Positions 11,431 through 22,632 are shown, counted from the first letter of the stretch. The stretch is DNA of 64,000 nt from Okapia johnstoni (GCA_024291935.2 CM044307.1:97469461-97533460); one strand, 5' to 3'. Program-made: numbers and translations. The notes: generated by a model from the sequence alone, not told the origin.

Positions 11431-11861
11431 TTTGTTGAGCTTGAGAGAAAGTCCAAATAGCTTATCAACCACTGTATGAGTAGAGTTCAAGATAAACTTG
11501 CAAGCAGATGGTACCTCTTTCCCCAATACTGCTGATCAAGTTGTACTCATAGAAGCGACTCTGCTTCAGTGGGCTCTCAGAAGTCACAGTTCTAAAGAAG
11601 GGTTATATACAGCATCTTAAGACTGCTCTCCTTAGCGTTATCTTCGGCTCTTAGAGTAAGCAACTTTAGTGAGGAATATACTATGCAGCTGAAATCTTTT
11701 TGTCCTATAAACAGGACTCATTACACTTAAATGAATTTTTTCATATTCCTACAATCATCCGCAAAACACACATGTCCACATTTTATCCCTGAGTGTTGCA
11801 GGAGAGATTTTAAGGGAATATTTTTCTGGGACTAGAGTTCATCACTGTTAGAGAATATGAT

Positions 11862-12060
11862 CCAATTGCCAGGCAGTTGCATTTTTGATACAGCAATTCC
11901 ACTACTTAGGAATGTATACTAAGATGATCATTCAAGATGTTTAAAAAGATATTTATCACATCATTTATAGTAATCTACTTAAAACATGGAATTAAATACA
12001 TAATAATATATTCACATAATAAAATACTATGTAGTCATTATAGTTTGGCTTTGTTTTTTC
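11862..12060 (+). mobile_element. Old L1M ORF2 fragment
   Basis: 'gatacagcaattccactacttaggaatgtatac' and 'taaaatactatgtagtcattatag' are diverged L1 ORF2 C-terminal sequence in sense. Confidence 0.55.
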
Positions 12061-12109
12061 AGGGACTGAAAAACATCCATTACATATTGGCTTTTAAAAG
12101 TAGGTTACA

Positions 12110-12182
12110 TTGAATCACTTTGCTGTACAGCAGAAATTAACACAACACTGTAAATCAACTATACTTTGGTAAAATAAATTTT
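12110..12182 (+). mobile_element. Bovine L1 3' end, short insertion
   Basis: 'tgaatcactttgctgtacagcag' followed by 'taacacaacactgtaaatcaactatac' and a short A/T tail is the 3' terminus of a cetartiodactyl L1. Only the last ~70 bases were inserted. Confidence 0.75.
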
Positions 12183-12272
12183 TCGTAAAGTACTGACACA
12201 GAAATTTGTATGCTGTGACCCCACTTTTATACAATTTCATATGTAAGATATACACGTGAATACACTTAAGAA
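12183..12272 (+). repeat. Paralogous unit copy 1, left part (L1M 3' UTR-like)
   Basis: It matches 15527-15620 closely (agtactga.aca.aaatttgta.gct.tgacccc, then aagatatacac.tgaatacactta). The right part resumes at 13229 after two insertions. The sequence type resembles an old L1M 3' UTR. Confidence 0.7.
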
Positions 12273-12593
12273 GTGAAAATTGCTCAGTTGTGTCTGACTC
12301 TGCGACCACATGGACTATACAGTCCATGGAATTCTCCAGGCCAGGATACCGGAGAGGGTATCCTTTCTCTTCTCCAGGGGATCTTCCCAATCCAGGGATC
12401 AAACCTAGGTCTCTGGCACTGCAGCCAGATTCTTTACCAGCTGAGTCACAAGGGAAGCCCAAGAATACTGGAAAGGGTAGCCTATACTTTCTCCAGCAGA
12501 TCTTACCAAGCCAGGGATCAAACCAGGGTCTCCTGCATTGCAGGTGGATTATTTACCAACTGAGCTATTGGGGAAGCCCTGGTAGCTGAGCAA
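12273..12593 (-). mobile_element. Bov-tA/Bov-A type SINE with a repeated head unit
   Basis: Antisense Bov SINE. After the first element (to about 12459) a second head unit follows (12460-12578), the same arrangement as at 735-1082. Flanked by ttaagaa at 12266-12272 and 12594-12600, it sits inside paralogous unit copy 1. Confidence 0.9.
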
Positions 12594-12612
12594 TTAAGAA
12601 AGAGGCCACCAA

Positions 12613-13214
12613 TGTTCATCGCAGCACTGTTTACAATAGCCAGGACATGGAAGCAACCTAGATGTCCATCGGCAGATGAATGGATAAGGAAGCTGTGGTA
12701 CATATACACAATGGAATATTGCTCAGCCATTAAAAAAAATACATTTGAATCGGTTCTATTGAGATGGATGAAACTGGAGCCCATTATACAGAGTGAAGTA
12801 AGCCAGAAAGAAAAACACCAATACAGTATACTAATGCATATATATGGAATTTGAAAGATGGTAATGGTAACCCTAAATGCGAGACAGAATAAGAGACACA
12901 GATGCACAGAACAGTCTTGTGGACTCTGAGGAAGAAGGTGAGGGTGGGACGTTCTGGGACAATAGCATTGAAACACGTATATTGTCATATGTGAAGCGGA
13001 ACACCATTCCATGTTCTATGCATGGGACAAATGCTCAGGGCTGGAGCACTGGGATGACCCAGAGGGATGGGATGGGGAGGGAGGTGGGAGGAGGGTTCGG
13101 GAGGGGGAGCACATGTGAACCCATGGCTGATTCATGTCAATGTATGGCAAAAACTACTACAATATTGTAAAGTAATTAGCCCCCAACTAAAATAAATAAA
13201 TTTATAAAAAAAAA
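12613..13214 (+). mobile_element. Young-looking bovine L1 3' end, 5'-truncated
   Basis: The frame at 12612-12854 gives the L1 ORF2 C-terminus (FIAALFTIARTWKQPRCPS). The L1_BT-type 3' UTR follows, with its G-rich tract (gatgggatggggagggaggtggg, 13066-13088), the 'caactaaaataaataaattt' end and a poly-A tail. A perfect 14-base duplication (aaagaggccaccaa) flanks it at 12599-12612 and 13215-13228. The uninterrupted paralogue at about 15605 shows the empty site. Confidence 0.95.
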
Positions 13215-13228
13215 AAAGAGGCCACCAA

Positions 13229-13366
13229 AATAACAGTGGTTATCTCTAGAAAATAAATTTTATTATATTTTTCTTTATTGTTTAATTATGCCACATTGTT
13301 ATGTATTATTTTTATAATCAAACAAGATCAAACATATTTACATATTGGGCAAATGAAAATGCAATT
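13229..13366 (+). repeat. Paralogous unit copy 1, right part
   Basis: It continues the match to 15620-15757 (ataacagtggttatctctagaaaataa, then 'tatatttttctttattg' and 'acatattgggcaaatgaaaatg'). The L1M-like 'tgtattatttttataatcaaa' motif is present. Confidence 0.7.
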
Positions 13367-13379
13367 TTTAAAGTAACCT

Positions 13380-13790
13380 TTTCAACTTACATTAGCTACT
13401 TTTTATAATAACATAATCATCTAAGATTAAACATAGTAGAAAATGCATTTTAGGAATCTAACTTGAAATCCTAAAAAAATACAAAAATGTTAACATTTTG
13501 AACATGGCACCATGTATTACTGACTGTCTCTTGAACTTCAGCAACTTCTGAATATGACAAGATCTAAAAAAAAGACAAATTTTCTCAGAAGTGATGTAAC
13601 TTTGTATACCTGAATCTGAAACTGGAGAGCACTCACTGTTTATCGAAGGAATTAAGTGCTTCATTAATCACTTAAAAAGTGGCAAAAAAAAAAAAAAAAA
13701 AGATCAATAGTATGTTACACTGAAACTAAACCTTTAAAAAAAAAATTCCAAGACTTCAGGAAATTACAGTCAATCTACCAATCTGTCAAG
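13380..13790. other. Unrecognised AT-rich sequence with an A-run
   Basis: It contains a 19-base A-run at about 13684-13702. A minus-strand exon-like stretch (13637-13670) lies next to it and is discussed as a finding. No gene is assigned. Confidence 0.3.
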
Positions 13791-14175
13791 TCTTCTCTGG
13801 CATGTTTTGGGGCTTTTTCACAATTCTTAACCTCCTTGCATATATTTAATTATATCAGCCTTTCCACCACGCAAGCCCTCTCTTCCTTTAGTTTCTAAAA
13901 CACTCCACTATTCCGCTTCCTTCTAATTTCCCACCTCCATTCTGTCCTTCCATTCAACAAAATGCGTGAGCTTCACCAATGCTCAGTCCTCAGCTATCTG
14001 TTGTTTTCTTTCTATCTGCTCTCTTACCGCAGATTCCATTCATACTCAAGGCTCATTTGCTACCTTTCTTCAGACAACTTCCAAGTTTCTTCTTCAGACC
14101 TAGCCTATTGCCAAAACTTTATCCTAAAACATTGCTACCTGTATGTTCAGACATTATTGCAAATTAACTTCTGGT
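13790..14175 (+). mobile_element. L2 LINE RT fragment (sense)
   Basis: 'caccaatgctcagtcctcagctatctgttg' corresponds to the L2 reverse-transcriptase box with the GSVLG-type motif, and 'ttcttcagacaacttccaagtttcttcttcagacc' to the downstream ADD box region. Heavily mutated; frames at 13962-14180 are remnants. Confidence 0.6.
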
Positions 14176-14179
14176 TCTA

Positions 14180-15526
14180 AAATTCTGTTAACAAACTTAA
14201 GTATCTTCAGATCCCTCTATACTCCTAGAAATTGCCAAAGACTCCAAAGAGCTGCTGTTTATATGGATTACATCTATTCATATTTGCTGAATCAGAAATT
14301 AAAAGTGAGAAATTCACTATCTTTGCTAGCTGATCACAGGCAATGTCACAATGATAAGCCAAGTTGATAGTATACATACTTTTCCATAATCATGTGATGA
14401 AATGGCATTTTACATCTGTAGTCTCCTGCCCAAAACCCAGTCTAATCATGAGAAAAGTATCAGACAAATCCCAGTTGAGTGACACTGCAAAATATCTGAC
14501 TAGTACTCCTCAAAAATGTCAATATTATTAAAAATAAGTAAAGTCTAAGAAATTTTAACTGCTAAGAGGACCCTATGGAGATGTGATAACTAAATGTAAA
14601 GTGCTACCTGATGGGATTCACACACATAGAAAAAGAATATTAGGTAAAAACTAAGGAAATCTGAAACAAACAGCAAAGTATGGACCTCAGGTAATACTGT
14701 ATCAGTATGGATTCATTAATTGTATCAAATGTACCATCCTAGTATGTTAATAATAGAGGAAGGAAACTGAGTACAAGCTATATGGAATTCTTTACTATGT
14801 TCACAATTTTTCTGTAAGCCTAAAACTCTTCTAAAAAAATGAAGCTTATTTGAATTGAAAAACCACCGCTTAGGAAAAAAATTAAACTAAGAAAATTTGA
14901 AAACACAAGAATACACAAGCATACACTGCATTAGCCAGCAGAGCAATGACATAATCACACTTCATGCAGTCTTGGGTAAAAAGTGCACTATACGTTCACG
15001 AGAATGAGAAACAAAGCAAATAACATCAAGTACCATGGTATTACTAAAAATTTAGTTTAGACCTCACAGACTCTCTGAAAAGATCTTCAGTTCCACAGTC
15101 TGGGAACACGCTGAGAAAATCTCCAAACATAATGGAAATACAAAAGATTTCTGGCTTAGAATTTCTGCTGAAGTACTGTATAGAACTTACTGGCTATTTC
15201 TTCTACTTTTTCAAAGTTAACTCCTTCTCCAATTTAGCTCCCCAAACTTATTAGAGTCCCATCATATACCTGGAAAATGTTTACATTATTCAACTTATAA
15301 GAGAATCAAGGATAACTTTTAAAAGTCAAAAAAAAAAAAAAAAAAAGGAAGACATACTAAGAATCTAAGCACTCAAACAATAGAAAATACTGAGTAATAT
15401 TTTCCCACTTGGGCAGTTCACACATCACAAATATTTAAGCATATTTAAGTACTGCTATTAATTTATGCTCCTATTGAATTAACAGATCTAAGTGATGATC
15501 ATCAATGGCCATAAAATTTTTTTAAA
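14180..15526. other. Unrecognised sequence
   Basis: No repeat or gene recognised with confidence. The stretch complementary to 15190-15238 gives an open run with an excellent donor (GCCA|GTAAGT in minus), but a stop lies between it and the nearest good acceptor. Confidence 0.3.
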
Positions 15527-15757
15527 GTACTGATACATAAATTTGTAAGCTATGACCCCACTTATAAAATTTCATGCATAAGATATACACATGAATACAC
15601 TTAGGAAAGAGGCCACCAAAATAATAACAGTGGTTACCTCTAGAAAATAAGTTTTATTATATTTTTCTTTATTGCTTAAATATGCCACATTGGCATGTAT
15701 TATTTTTATAGTCAAAAAAGATTAAATGTATTCACATATTGGGCAAATGAAAATGAA
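15527..15757 (+). repeat. Paralogous unit copy 2 (uninterrupted)
   Basis: It aligns with 12183-12272 plus 13229-13366 by eye at roughly 90% identity over about 230 bases. It lacks both the SINE and the L1 found in copy 1 (the site reads cttaggaaagaggccaccaaaa here). Confidence 0.75.
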
Positions 15758-16379
15758 TTATATGCCTCCTGATGGTAATACACAACACCATCAATGAATT
15801 ATTCTTGTCAAAAAAAAAAAAACTGAACCTGAATCTGAGCAAGCCTCAGGTTAAAACTGTCTACTGACCAACTGCCAAGAAATATAAGTAACTGAGGAAC
15901 ATATTAAATAATTACCATGGGGGAAAATCCAGATTGTGGGAAACCCACAGGAAGAACTACCTTATTTCTTCAATAAATTGAAAACAAAAATTAAAACTGA
16001 AAAGGAAAGATCAAAAACAGATGCAGGAGAAACTTAAAAGATTAAACAAGACAAAGTGACTTATCAACCAGGCCCAATGCAAAGACAATAAAACTAAATT
16101 TAAGCAATAACTAAACATTTGATATTAAAGAATTACTCTTTTTAGAGTAAGAATGGTATTTATGGTTAAAGTTTTAAAGAAAAGGCTTTATATTTTAGAA
16201 ATTATACTGAAATACTTATGAATAAAATGATGCATATGGGATTTTCTCAAAAAAAAATATGAGGTGGGAAGGCAGGAGTATACGTGAACAAGACTGACCT
16301 GGATTAATAATGCTGAAGATGAGTGACGGGTACATTAGGACTCATTATATTAGTTTATCTTGTTTTTTAAACATATTTG
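15758..16379 (+). mobile_element. Old L1M/HAL1-type 3' region
   Basis: 'tatgcctcctgatggtaatac', 'ctactgaccaactgccaagaaat' and 'gctgaagatgagtgacgggtacattaggactcattatatta' are recognisable pieces of an old mammalian L1-type 3' UTR. A CHR SINE interrupts its end. The family assignment is an inference. Confidence 0.5.
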
Positions 16380-16680
16380 AGGGAGCTCCCTACTGGTCCA
16401 GTGGTGAAGAATCCGCCTGCCAATGCAGGGCACATGGGTTCCCTCCCTGGTCCGAGAAGATCCCACGTGCCATGGGGCAGCTAAGCCCATGGACCACAGT
16501 TACTGAAGCCCATGCGCCCGTTCTCTGCAACCAGAGAAGCCACCGCAATGAGCAGCTCACACCGCAGCTAGAGAACAGCCCCCAACCACCACAACTAGAG
16601 AAAGCCCTCGTGCGGCAAGGGAGACCCAGCACGGCCAAATACACCCAGAGGCATTTAAAACTTGACATAACAAAGACTGC
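16380..16680 (+). mobile_element. CHR-1 type SINE (long form)
   Basis: 'ggagctccctactggtccagtgg' and 'agaatccgcctgccaatgcagggcacatgggtt' form the tRNA-like head. Then come 'gatcccacgtgccatgggg', 'aagcccatgcgcccg' and 'aagccaccgcaatgag', the longer body of the CHR-1/L subfamilies. The plus-strand frame at 16310-16726 is a chance frame through it. Confidence 0.8.
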
Positions 16681-16989
16681 AAGGAAGGTCTCTACTATCA
16701 TCCTTGTATGTGTAATTAAACTGTAATAGTTAGCAAACGGTTATTAGGAGGATGAAGCTATTTTAACATAAGAGACAATGAGTATGTAGGTAATAAATTG
16801 GTGACTAAAATTTCTAGTTATTTTATTATTTTACTTAAGAAGATCTCTGCCACCTAAGAATTTACCTAATTTAGGACCTTAATCTAACTGGCAATTCCTT
16901 AGGTGAGATGCCCCACCAGACTACCTGATTTTGGATTATTTGGCAATAGGACCCACTTCACTAGGCTGGGATGCACCAGAGGTTAGTAC

Positions 16990-17035
16990 TATGACGATGG
17001 TAGGTAGAATAATGGCCTCCCCAAAATGTCCACAT
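16990..17035 (+). mobile_element. MLT1 LTR, left part
   Basis: 'gatggtaggtagaataatggcctccccaaaatgtccacatccc' is the typical start of an MLT1 LTR. It continues at 17159 after a SINE. Confidence 0.75.
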
Positions 17036-17158
17036 CCCGGGAATTCCCTGGCAATCCAGTGGTTACGACTGCATGCTCTCACTGCCAAGGGCTCAATCCC
17101 TGGTCAGGAAACTAAAATCCCACAAGCTGAGCTGCCAAAAAAAACAACAAAATATTAG
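17036..17158 (+). mobile_element. CHR-2 type SINE inside the MLT1
   Basis: 'gggaattccctggcaatccagtggtt', 'actgccaagggctcaatccctggtc' and an A-rich tail. It splits the LTR. Confidence 0.85.
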
Positions 17159-17575
17159 AATTTGTGAATGTTTAGAAGCCTTAGGATCTGTGAATGTTAC
17201 TTTACATGAGGCAAAGGACTTTGCAGATGTGATGAAGTTAAAAATCTTGAGATAGAGTAATTATTCTGGATTACCTGAGTGGACCCAAAGTAATTACAAG
17301 GGTCCTGACAAGAAGAAGACAAGAAGGTGAGTGTAGTAGGAGATGTGACAACAAAGGACAGAGGCTGAATGGGAGGAAGAAGCTATGAGTCAATGAAAGA
17401 CTGCTACCTCCAGATACTGACAAAAAGAAATGGACAGTCCCCTCAGAGCCTCCAGAATGAACACAACTCTTGTTTTTAGACTTCTAATATCCAGAACTAT
17501 AAGATAATCAGTTACTGCTATTTTAAGGCTAAATTTGTGGTAACTTGCAGCAGCAAGGAAACCAGCATATTGACT
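17159..17575 (+). mobile_element. MLT1 LTR, right part
   Basis: 'ttacatgaggcaaaggactttgcagatgtgatgaagttaa', 'ggattacctgagtggaccca' and 'gcagcaaggaaaccagcata' are in the order of the MLT1 consensus. Confidence 0.85.
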
Positions 17576-18136
17576 TGAGCTGCCGTTTGAAAAATGGAAG
17601 TTCCTTATAACTACATGAATTCATGCTGAGGCTGGATGACCTGCTGTCAGAGGATACTGTGGATAGAATCCTTACATTAGTCAGATTATTAGACTAAATG
17701 ATTTCTAAAAGTTTCCCACAAAGACTAAGGGGAAAAGTAGCCACAGGACTCAGAGGTTTGCAAAAGGTTCTGCTGATAGCGTAAATCTTTGTTAAAGATG
17801 AAAAGAAAAGGCCTCTATGAGGCAATTCTGAAGTATATAAGTATTAGCCAAACACTTAGCAGGCAGATCCCAAAGCATATTCAAATATTAGATGAGCATA
17901 TATACCAAATTTGGTGACCCATTTATTATAGATAAGAAACTTCACAGCCTTTCTCCATCCATTTCCACTTAGGAGTGAGAAGGGGTATCTAGTAACAACC
18001 AAGTGCCATTGTACAAGAATACTTTATGAGGATTATTAATTGACATATGGATAATTTATCATTAGACTTGAATGCATAAATGTCTTAAAGGTCAGTTATT
18101 GAGAAACTGTACACCAAAAATACTGTCTTTGTAAAT

Positions 18137-18232
18137 CCAGGAGATCTTTCCAATCCAGGGATCAAACCCAGGTCTCCCTCATTGCAGACAGATTATTTAA
18201 TATCTCAGATGAGATACCAGGGAAGCCCCCAA
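18137..18232 (-). mobile_element. Bov SINE head fragment
   Basis: 'gatctttccaatccagggatcaaacccaggtctccctc ... agataccagggaagcc' is the antisense of the tRNA-like head of Bov-tA. The 3' half is absent. Confidence 0.8.
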
Positions 18233-18290
18233 ACAAAAACATACAATATACTAAATCAATAATGGTAATGAAGAAGTTAAATTAATGGTA

Positions 18291-18425
18291 CAGTTGACCC
18301 TTGTACAACGTGGGTGTGAACTACACAGCTCCACTTACAGGCAGACTTTTTTCAACAGTAAATACTACAATGCTACAGATCAGTGGTTTGTTGAATTGCA
18401 GATACCAAAGAACCATGGTTCTGTA
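18291..18425 (+). mobile_element. Tigger/pogo-type fragment
   Basis: 'acagttgacccttgtacaacgtgggtgtgaactacacagctccac' is the well-known end of a Tigger-group element, followed by 'ttttttcaacagtaaatac' and an internally deleted remainder. Confidence 0.65.
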
Positions 18426-18429
18426 TCAA

Positions 18430-19480
18430 GTGTCAGAAGCTCTACCCCAACCCATCTCCAATCATTCGAGTCAACTATGTTTAAACAAGAGAATAAAAAT
18501 AACAACATTTAAAATCTGTGACCTGCTCAAAAATAATACTTAATGTTACCAAAAATTGGCAATTTCATTAATTTACATGCCATATACACAAGTTGTATGT
18601 TTTCATCAAATGTTACATATATACAGTAGCCATACTTCTTAGAATATGATTTAAAGTGCTCAGTAAACGCTAATAAAATACCACTTTTACTTTATGAGCA
18701 CTAAATCACAGTAATCAGTTAAAATTCATCTAGTAAATATAAAACTCAAAGTTTCAGGAAGCTGGGTCATCTGTAGGCCCATCAAGAAGATACTTACTCA
18801 TTTAATACATTCTAAGAATTACTGAACTAAATAATCTTCGCAGTTCTTTCCACTTCAGAAAGCATATGATTCAAAGTATCCAATTTAAATTAGAATCTTA
18901 AGAGTTTCTCAAATGAGAGTCCCTAATAATACTACAAAGATTTCTACATGTTTTTAAAATTTTATTCTCTTCTAAAAAGTCATTTATATAACCAATTTTT
19001 AATACAACAAAATATCTTGACCTTTAATAAACTTTACAACATAGTTTCCTCTGGTAATAGCAGAGTATACAAGATATTCAAAAGATAGGACTTTCCTTAA
19101 TGTAAGGAATTTTTTTTAATCTATTTCACTTATTTGGTTTACCTCAATCTATTTATAAATATTTGACCCCTGCACTTAAAGGATTTCTCAGTGGTTAATT
19201 TCCAAAGTGTTATGAGTTCTGGGGTTTTACAAAATATTTTAATACATACATTAAATGTAAACGTGTTCTGAAGGATATTTAGTATAAAGATTCAACTTAT
19301 ATTTTTTTAGTATTTACTACCTAAGACATACAACACTACCACAAAAACAGAACTATAAACAATAAGTAAGCAAATGAATTTTGTAAAAATAGAAAGCATA
19401 ATCTCATGTAGGAGAAGAAACTTGAATAAGTGGACACTAAAGTCAACTGAGTACCAGCTCTCACCACCTCCACCAAGACT
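18430..19480. other. Unrecognised AT-rich sequence
   Basis: No repeat or gene recognised. Confidence 0.3.
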
Positions 19481-20110
19481 GCAAGCAGTCTCAATCAGTA
19501 TCTGTATTTCTCACTCCTCTAAATCATCTCATATCCTGCTTCCAGATTCATCCCATCCACCTTCATAAAACTATTCACTGACATACCACTGTCTACAGAA
19601 TCAAGTTCAAAATCCCTGGTCTGGCACTCAAAGACTTCCATAAGTTTGGTCTCCATCTGCCACACTGATCATTATTACCTTCCAATTTTTAAACAACATT
19701 ACCTTCCAATTTTTCTATGCACTTCCCCCTGAATAAACCCTGTGCAATTAATTCCGCCTTTAGCCTTGCCTCTTGCCATCCTCCCTTCCTAGAATGCTCT
19801 CCTTGCTCATTTTCAATCCTGTGACCCCTATACCCTATTCACAATTTGTGTTCTCTTAAAAAACCTTTTCTAACTACCCCAGTGTAGGGCAACCACCCGA
19901 TTTTCACAACTTGTATAACTATGCCTTATGTCCCTCATTTGACACTTAGTAAATGCTTATTACTGCCTTATCTATCCATCCCTCTGTCTAGTCTTCTCAA
20001 AATAAACATAATTCACACAGACTATATTTTATATCTCTTAGCATCCCCTTCACTGGCCACAGCACTTTGCATAAAGACTGCACTCAAAAGAAGCTAACTA
20101 ATACTATCTT
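19480..20110 (+). mobile_element. Probable L2/CR1-type LINE 3' region
   Basis: C/T-rich stretch with 'aaaatccctggtctggcactcaaagacttcca', 'gccatcctcccttcctagaatgctct' and 'tgacacttagtaaatgcttattac'. These resemble the coding end and 3' UTR of an old L2-type element in sense. The match is only approximate, so another old family is possible. Confidence 0.4.
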
Positions 20111-20199
20111 AAAAACTAGTGCACACAATTAGGTTTTATACAACACTGCCACCACATACTGACATGTTGCTTTATATTTTCAAAGAACTTTCTGGTTTC

Positions 20200-20355
20200 A
20201 CTAGATCATATTGTCCCTGTGAAGCAGGCAGGATGAGTATTCTTGCTTATAATTTTTCATTGAAGTAGAATATTTGCCTCAATATTTTATACAGTAAAAA
20301 TGAGATTCAGAGACAGTGCAAATCCAAAATTACTCAACAGTGCAGGACTTTTAAA
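20200..20355 (+). mobile_element. MIR fragment
   Basis: 'ccctgtgaagcaggcaggatgagtatt' and 'acagtaaaaatgagattcagagac' are MIR-like. The middle has extra bases. Confidence 0.5.
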
Positions 20356-20424
20356 AATGTGTTTTGTTGCCTCTTCTGCCTCTAATTATTTATCTTTTTG
20401 GAGAAAAGGCTAAATATTAATAGT

Positions 20425-20695
20425 TATATTAACAATAACCATACTAACTTTTATTTGCTGGATATTTACAATTCACAGATGTGTAAAAAGGCATTTTATA
20501 GACATATTATCTCAATTAAACCTCAAGTAAATATTAAGTAGATATTACTACTAATCTTTATTTAAAACCTGAGGAAAATTGGAAACCCTCAGAATGTAAC
20601 TAAGTGACAGAGCTCAGATTTTAACACACAGCCAAATATCTACAAAGCCCATGTTCTTATCCACCTCTCTTAGATCTAAACTAACTAGCTTAGGC
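20425..20695 (+). mobile_element. MIR SINE
   Basis: Nearly full MIR order: 'aacaataaccatactaacttttatttgctgg', 'cattatctcaatt' (tattatctcaattaaacctc), 'agtagatattactactaatc', 'aacctgaggaaaattgg', 'gtaactaagtgacagagctcagattttaacacac' and a final 'cccatgttcttatccacc'. Confidence 0.75.
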
Positions 20696-21109
20696 CATGC
20701 AGTTCAAAGGTGATATTTCATTAACAGATAACTCAAAGGTGGACCTCAAGATCAGTTTCGAATAGAGAAAATTTCAGTAGTTCACACTGAAATCAGTGGT
20801 GTTACTGTTTCTAAAATAAGCTACAATATTTCACCGAAGGAACAATGAAGAAAAAGAAAATTGATCTCATTGCGTTTTAAGTAATTTGCTCTAACCTCTC
20901 AATATCAATAGAATTAAGAATAAAAAAATGAATAAAACTTTAGCAGTACAGTGCAGACATTCTGGTATAGAATTTAATACTATCTACTTAGATACTAAGT
21001 TTAAAAAGATAACAATAAATTTTAAGCAAGTCTATGACAGGTATGATGTAATCAACATGTTAGTGGCAAAGGAAAGTATTCAGGGACAGATCTCAGTTGC
21101 ATCATTTAA

Positions 21110-21265
21110 GCTGTAGCTTTTAGAGAAGATAATTAACCTCCCTGAGCCTATTTCCCTGTCTTTAAAAGTGAGGATAAGCAAATATCTACCTTTAATGGCT
21201 GTTGTGAAGACAGTCTGAAAAAGTGTATACTCAGAAAACAGCAATTGCTATTACTAATATTTGTA
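21110..21265 (+). mobile_element. MIR SINE, 5' half
   Basis: 'attaacctccctgagcctatttccctgtctttaaaagtgaggataa' and 'tgttgtgaagacagtctgaaaaagtg' match the MIR 5' half in sense. Confidence 0.7.
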
Positions 21266-22523
21266 TCATAACTGAAAGATTTAAAATATTTTAGCCAAAA
21301 TTAAACCTTCAGGAAGTCCATTAACTTTAAATAAGAAAATATTTATGGTAAAGTAAATAGTATGTTCCAAGAAAGGCTTTCATCTTTTTTTTGAAGATAT
21401 AGTGAAAACAAAATAACCTACCATCAGTTGTCCATTTAAAATCGTTGTTACAATAACCTTCTTCATAAACCAAGTTCTGTCCATGTCCATTTTATTCTCT
21501 ATTAACAAGCTATCATTTTAAAGTTTAACTTTTTTTGACCATTAAAGAAACAAGTCTGAACCAGAAATTCAGGAAAGGGTGGGACCAAGTTAACTCAAGT
21601 AAGCAAAACTGCATTTTGCTATCAATCATTACTGATCCTACATTGGAGCCCGAACAAAGAACATTCACTAAATTAAAATCCACAAACATCTCAATTTAGT
21701 AGTGACTTTCAACTTCACGGCAGTATGAAAGAAAAGCTGGCCTCTGCATTATTCCAATATTGTAGCTCTGTCAAAGAATCTACCACCTAACAAGCCACAG
21801 AGCTATCAGCTGGCTACATTTTACCCACTGGCACCTTTACTTTAGGTAGTACAAACATTCCTAATAAAGAGTCTATACATCAATATTTAATGGCATCTTT
21901 AAAACTGCAACAGGAAAAATGAAAATGAAATGATCCTTGAGTAAAATGTTTCTATGCATGACAAAGCATCATTTAACTTACCTCACTGGTTAATTTTTAT
22001 TTTTATTTTTTTACTTACTGGATAAGGTACACTATAACCACCACCCATACCTAAGTGTTTTAATTTCAGAATACAATTCAATCACAGGCAGCAATACTTA
22101 TTAAATCTTCATACTTCTATAGGAAGAGTATGTATGGCAACATATATTGATAATTATATCTTAATTCTTTCATTCTGTCCACAGCTGCACACTTTAAGAT
22201 TTCCAGGCATTTAATTTTCTCAATTATGAATAACCTCTTGATTTCAATAAGACAAAGATTCTTGAGGAAAACACGAACACAAGCTATTATATCAATATGT
22301 CTTACTATATGGCCAGGAAAGCAAGGAAAAAGAGGTAGGAGATACAGTGCAAATGGCAGAAAACTGGATTATGCTTCAACAAGCTTTAAACTACCTATAC
22401 TTTTTATATCAACTTTTTTGGAAGTTTGTTTTAAATACATTTTAAAAATAAAATGATGGCTTACATCAAACACTTCCCAATATAGATGGTAGTACCTTAT
22501 TATGCTGTATTTGAATCACTCAC

Positions 22524-22632
22524 CAAAGTTCGGTCAGGTTCTCCATCTGCCAAACTTGCCTCCATAGTGAAAGAAGATAGGTTTACCCTTCTCTTTCCAT
22601 TAATGTTTAGCCATCCTGTAAACTTGGAAATC
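22524..22632 (-). CDS. Candidate internal coding exon, gene unidentified
   Basis: Read on the minus strand, a polypyrimidine acceptor (gattttcttcttctag) precedes 109 bases, followed by a near-consensus donor (ctttg|gtgagtg). One frame is open throughout: the first base completes a codon, then 36 codons follow and end in phase 0. The predicted residues include SKFTGWLNINGKRR and MEASLADGEPDRTL. The other two frames have stops. GC content is higher than in the flanking DNA, and no repeat is recognised in it. I cannot name the protein family. Good splice sites with a short open frame also occur by chance, so this is a candidate. It could be one exon of a large minus-strand gene whose introns fill this window. 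Confidence 0.5.

Noticed and set aside
15190..15280. Minus-strand stretch with a GCCA|GTAAGT donor and residues GEGVNFEKVEEIA.
   Set aside because: A stop codon lies in frame between it and the only good acceptor (acattttccag), so it cannot be a normal coding exon as read.
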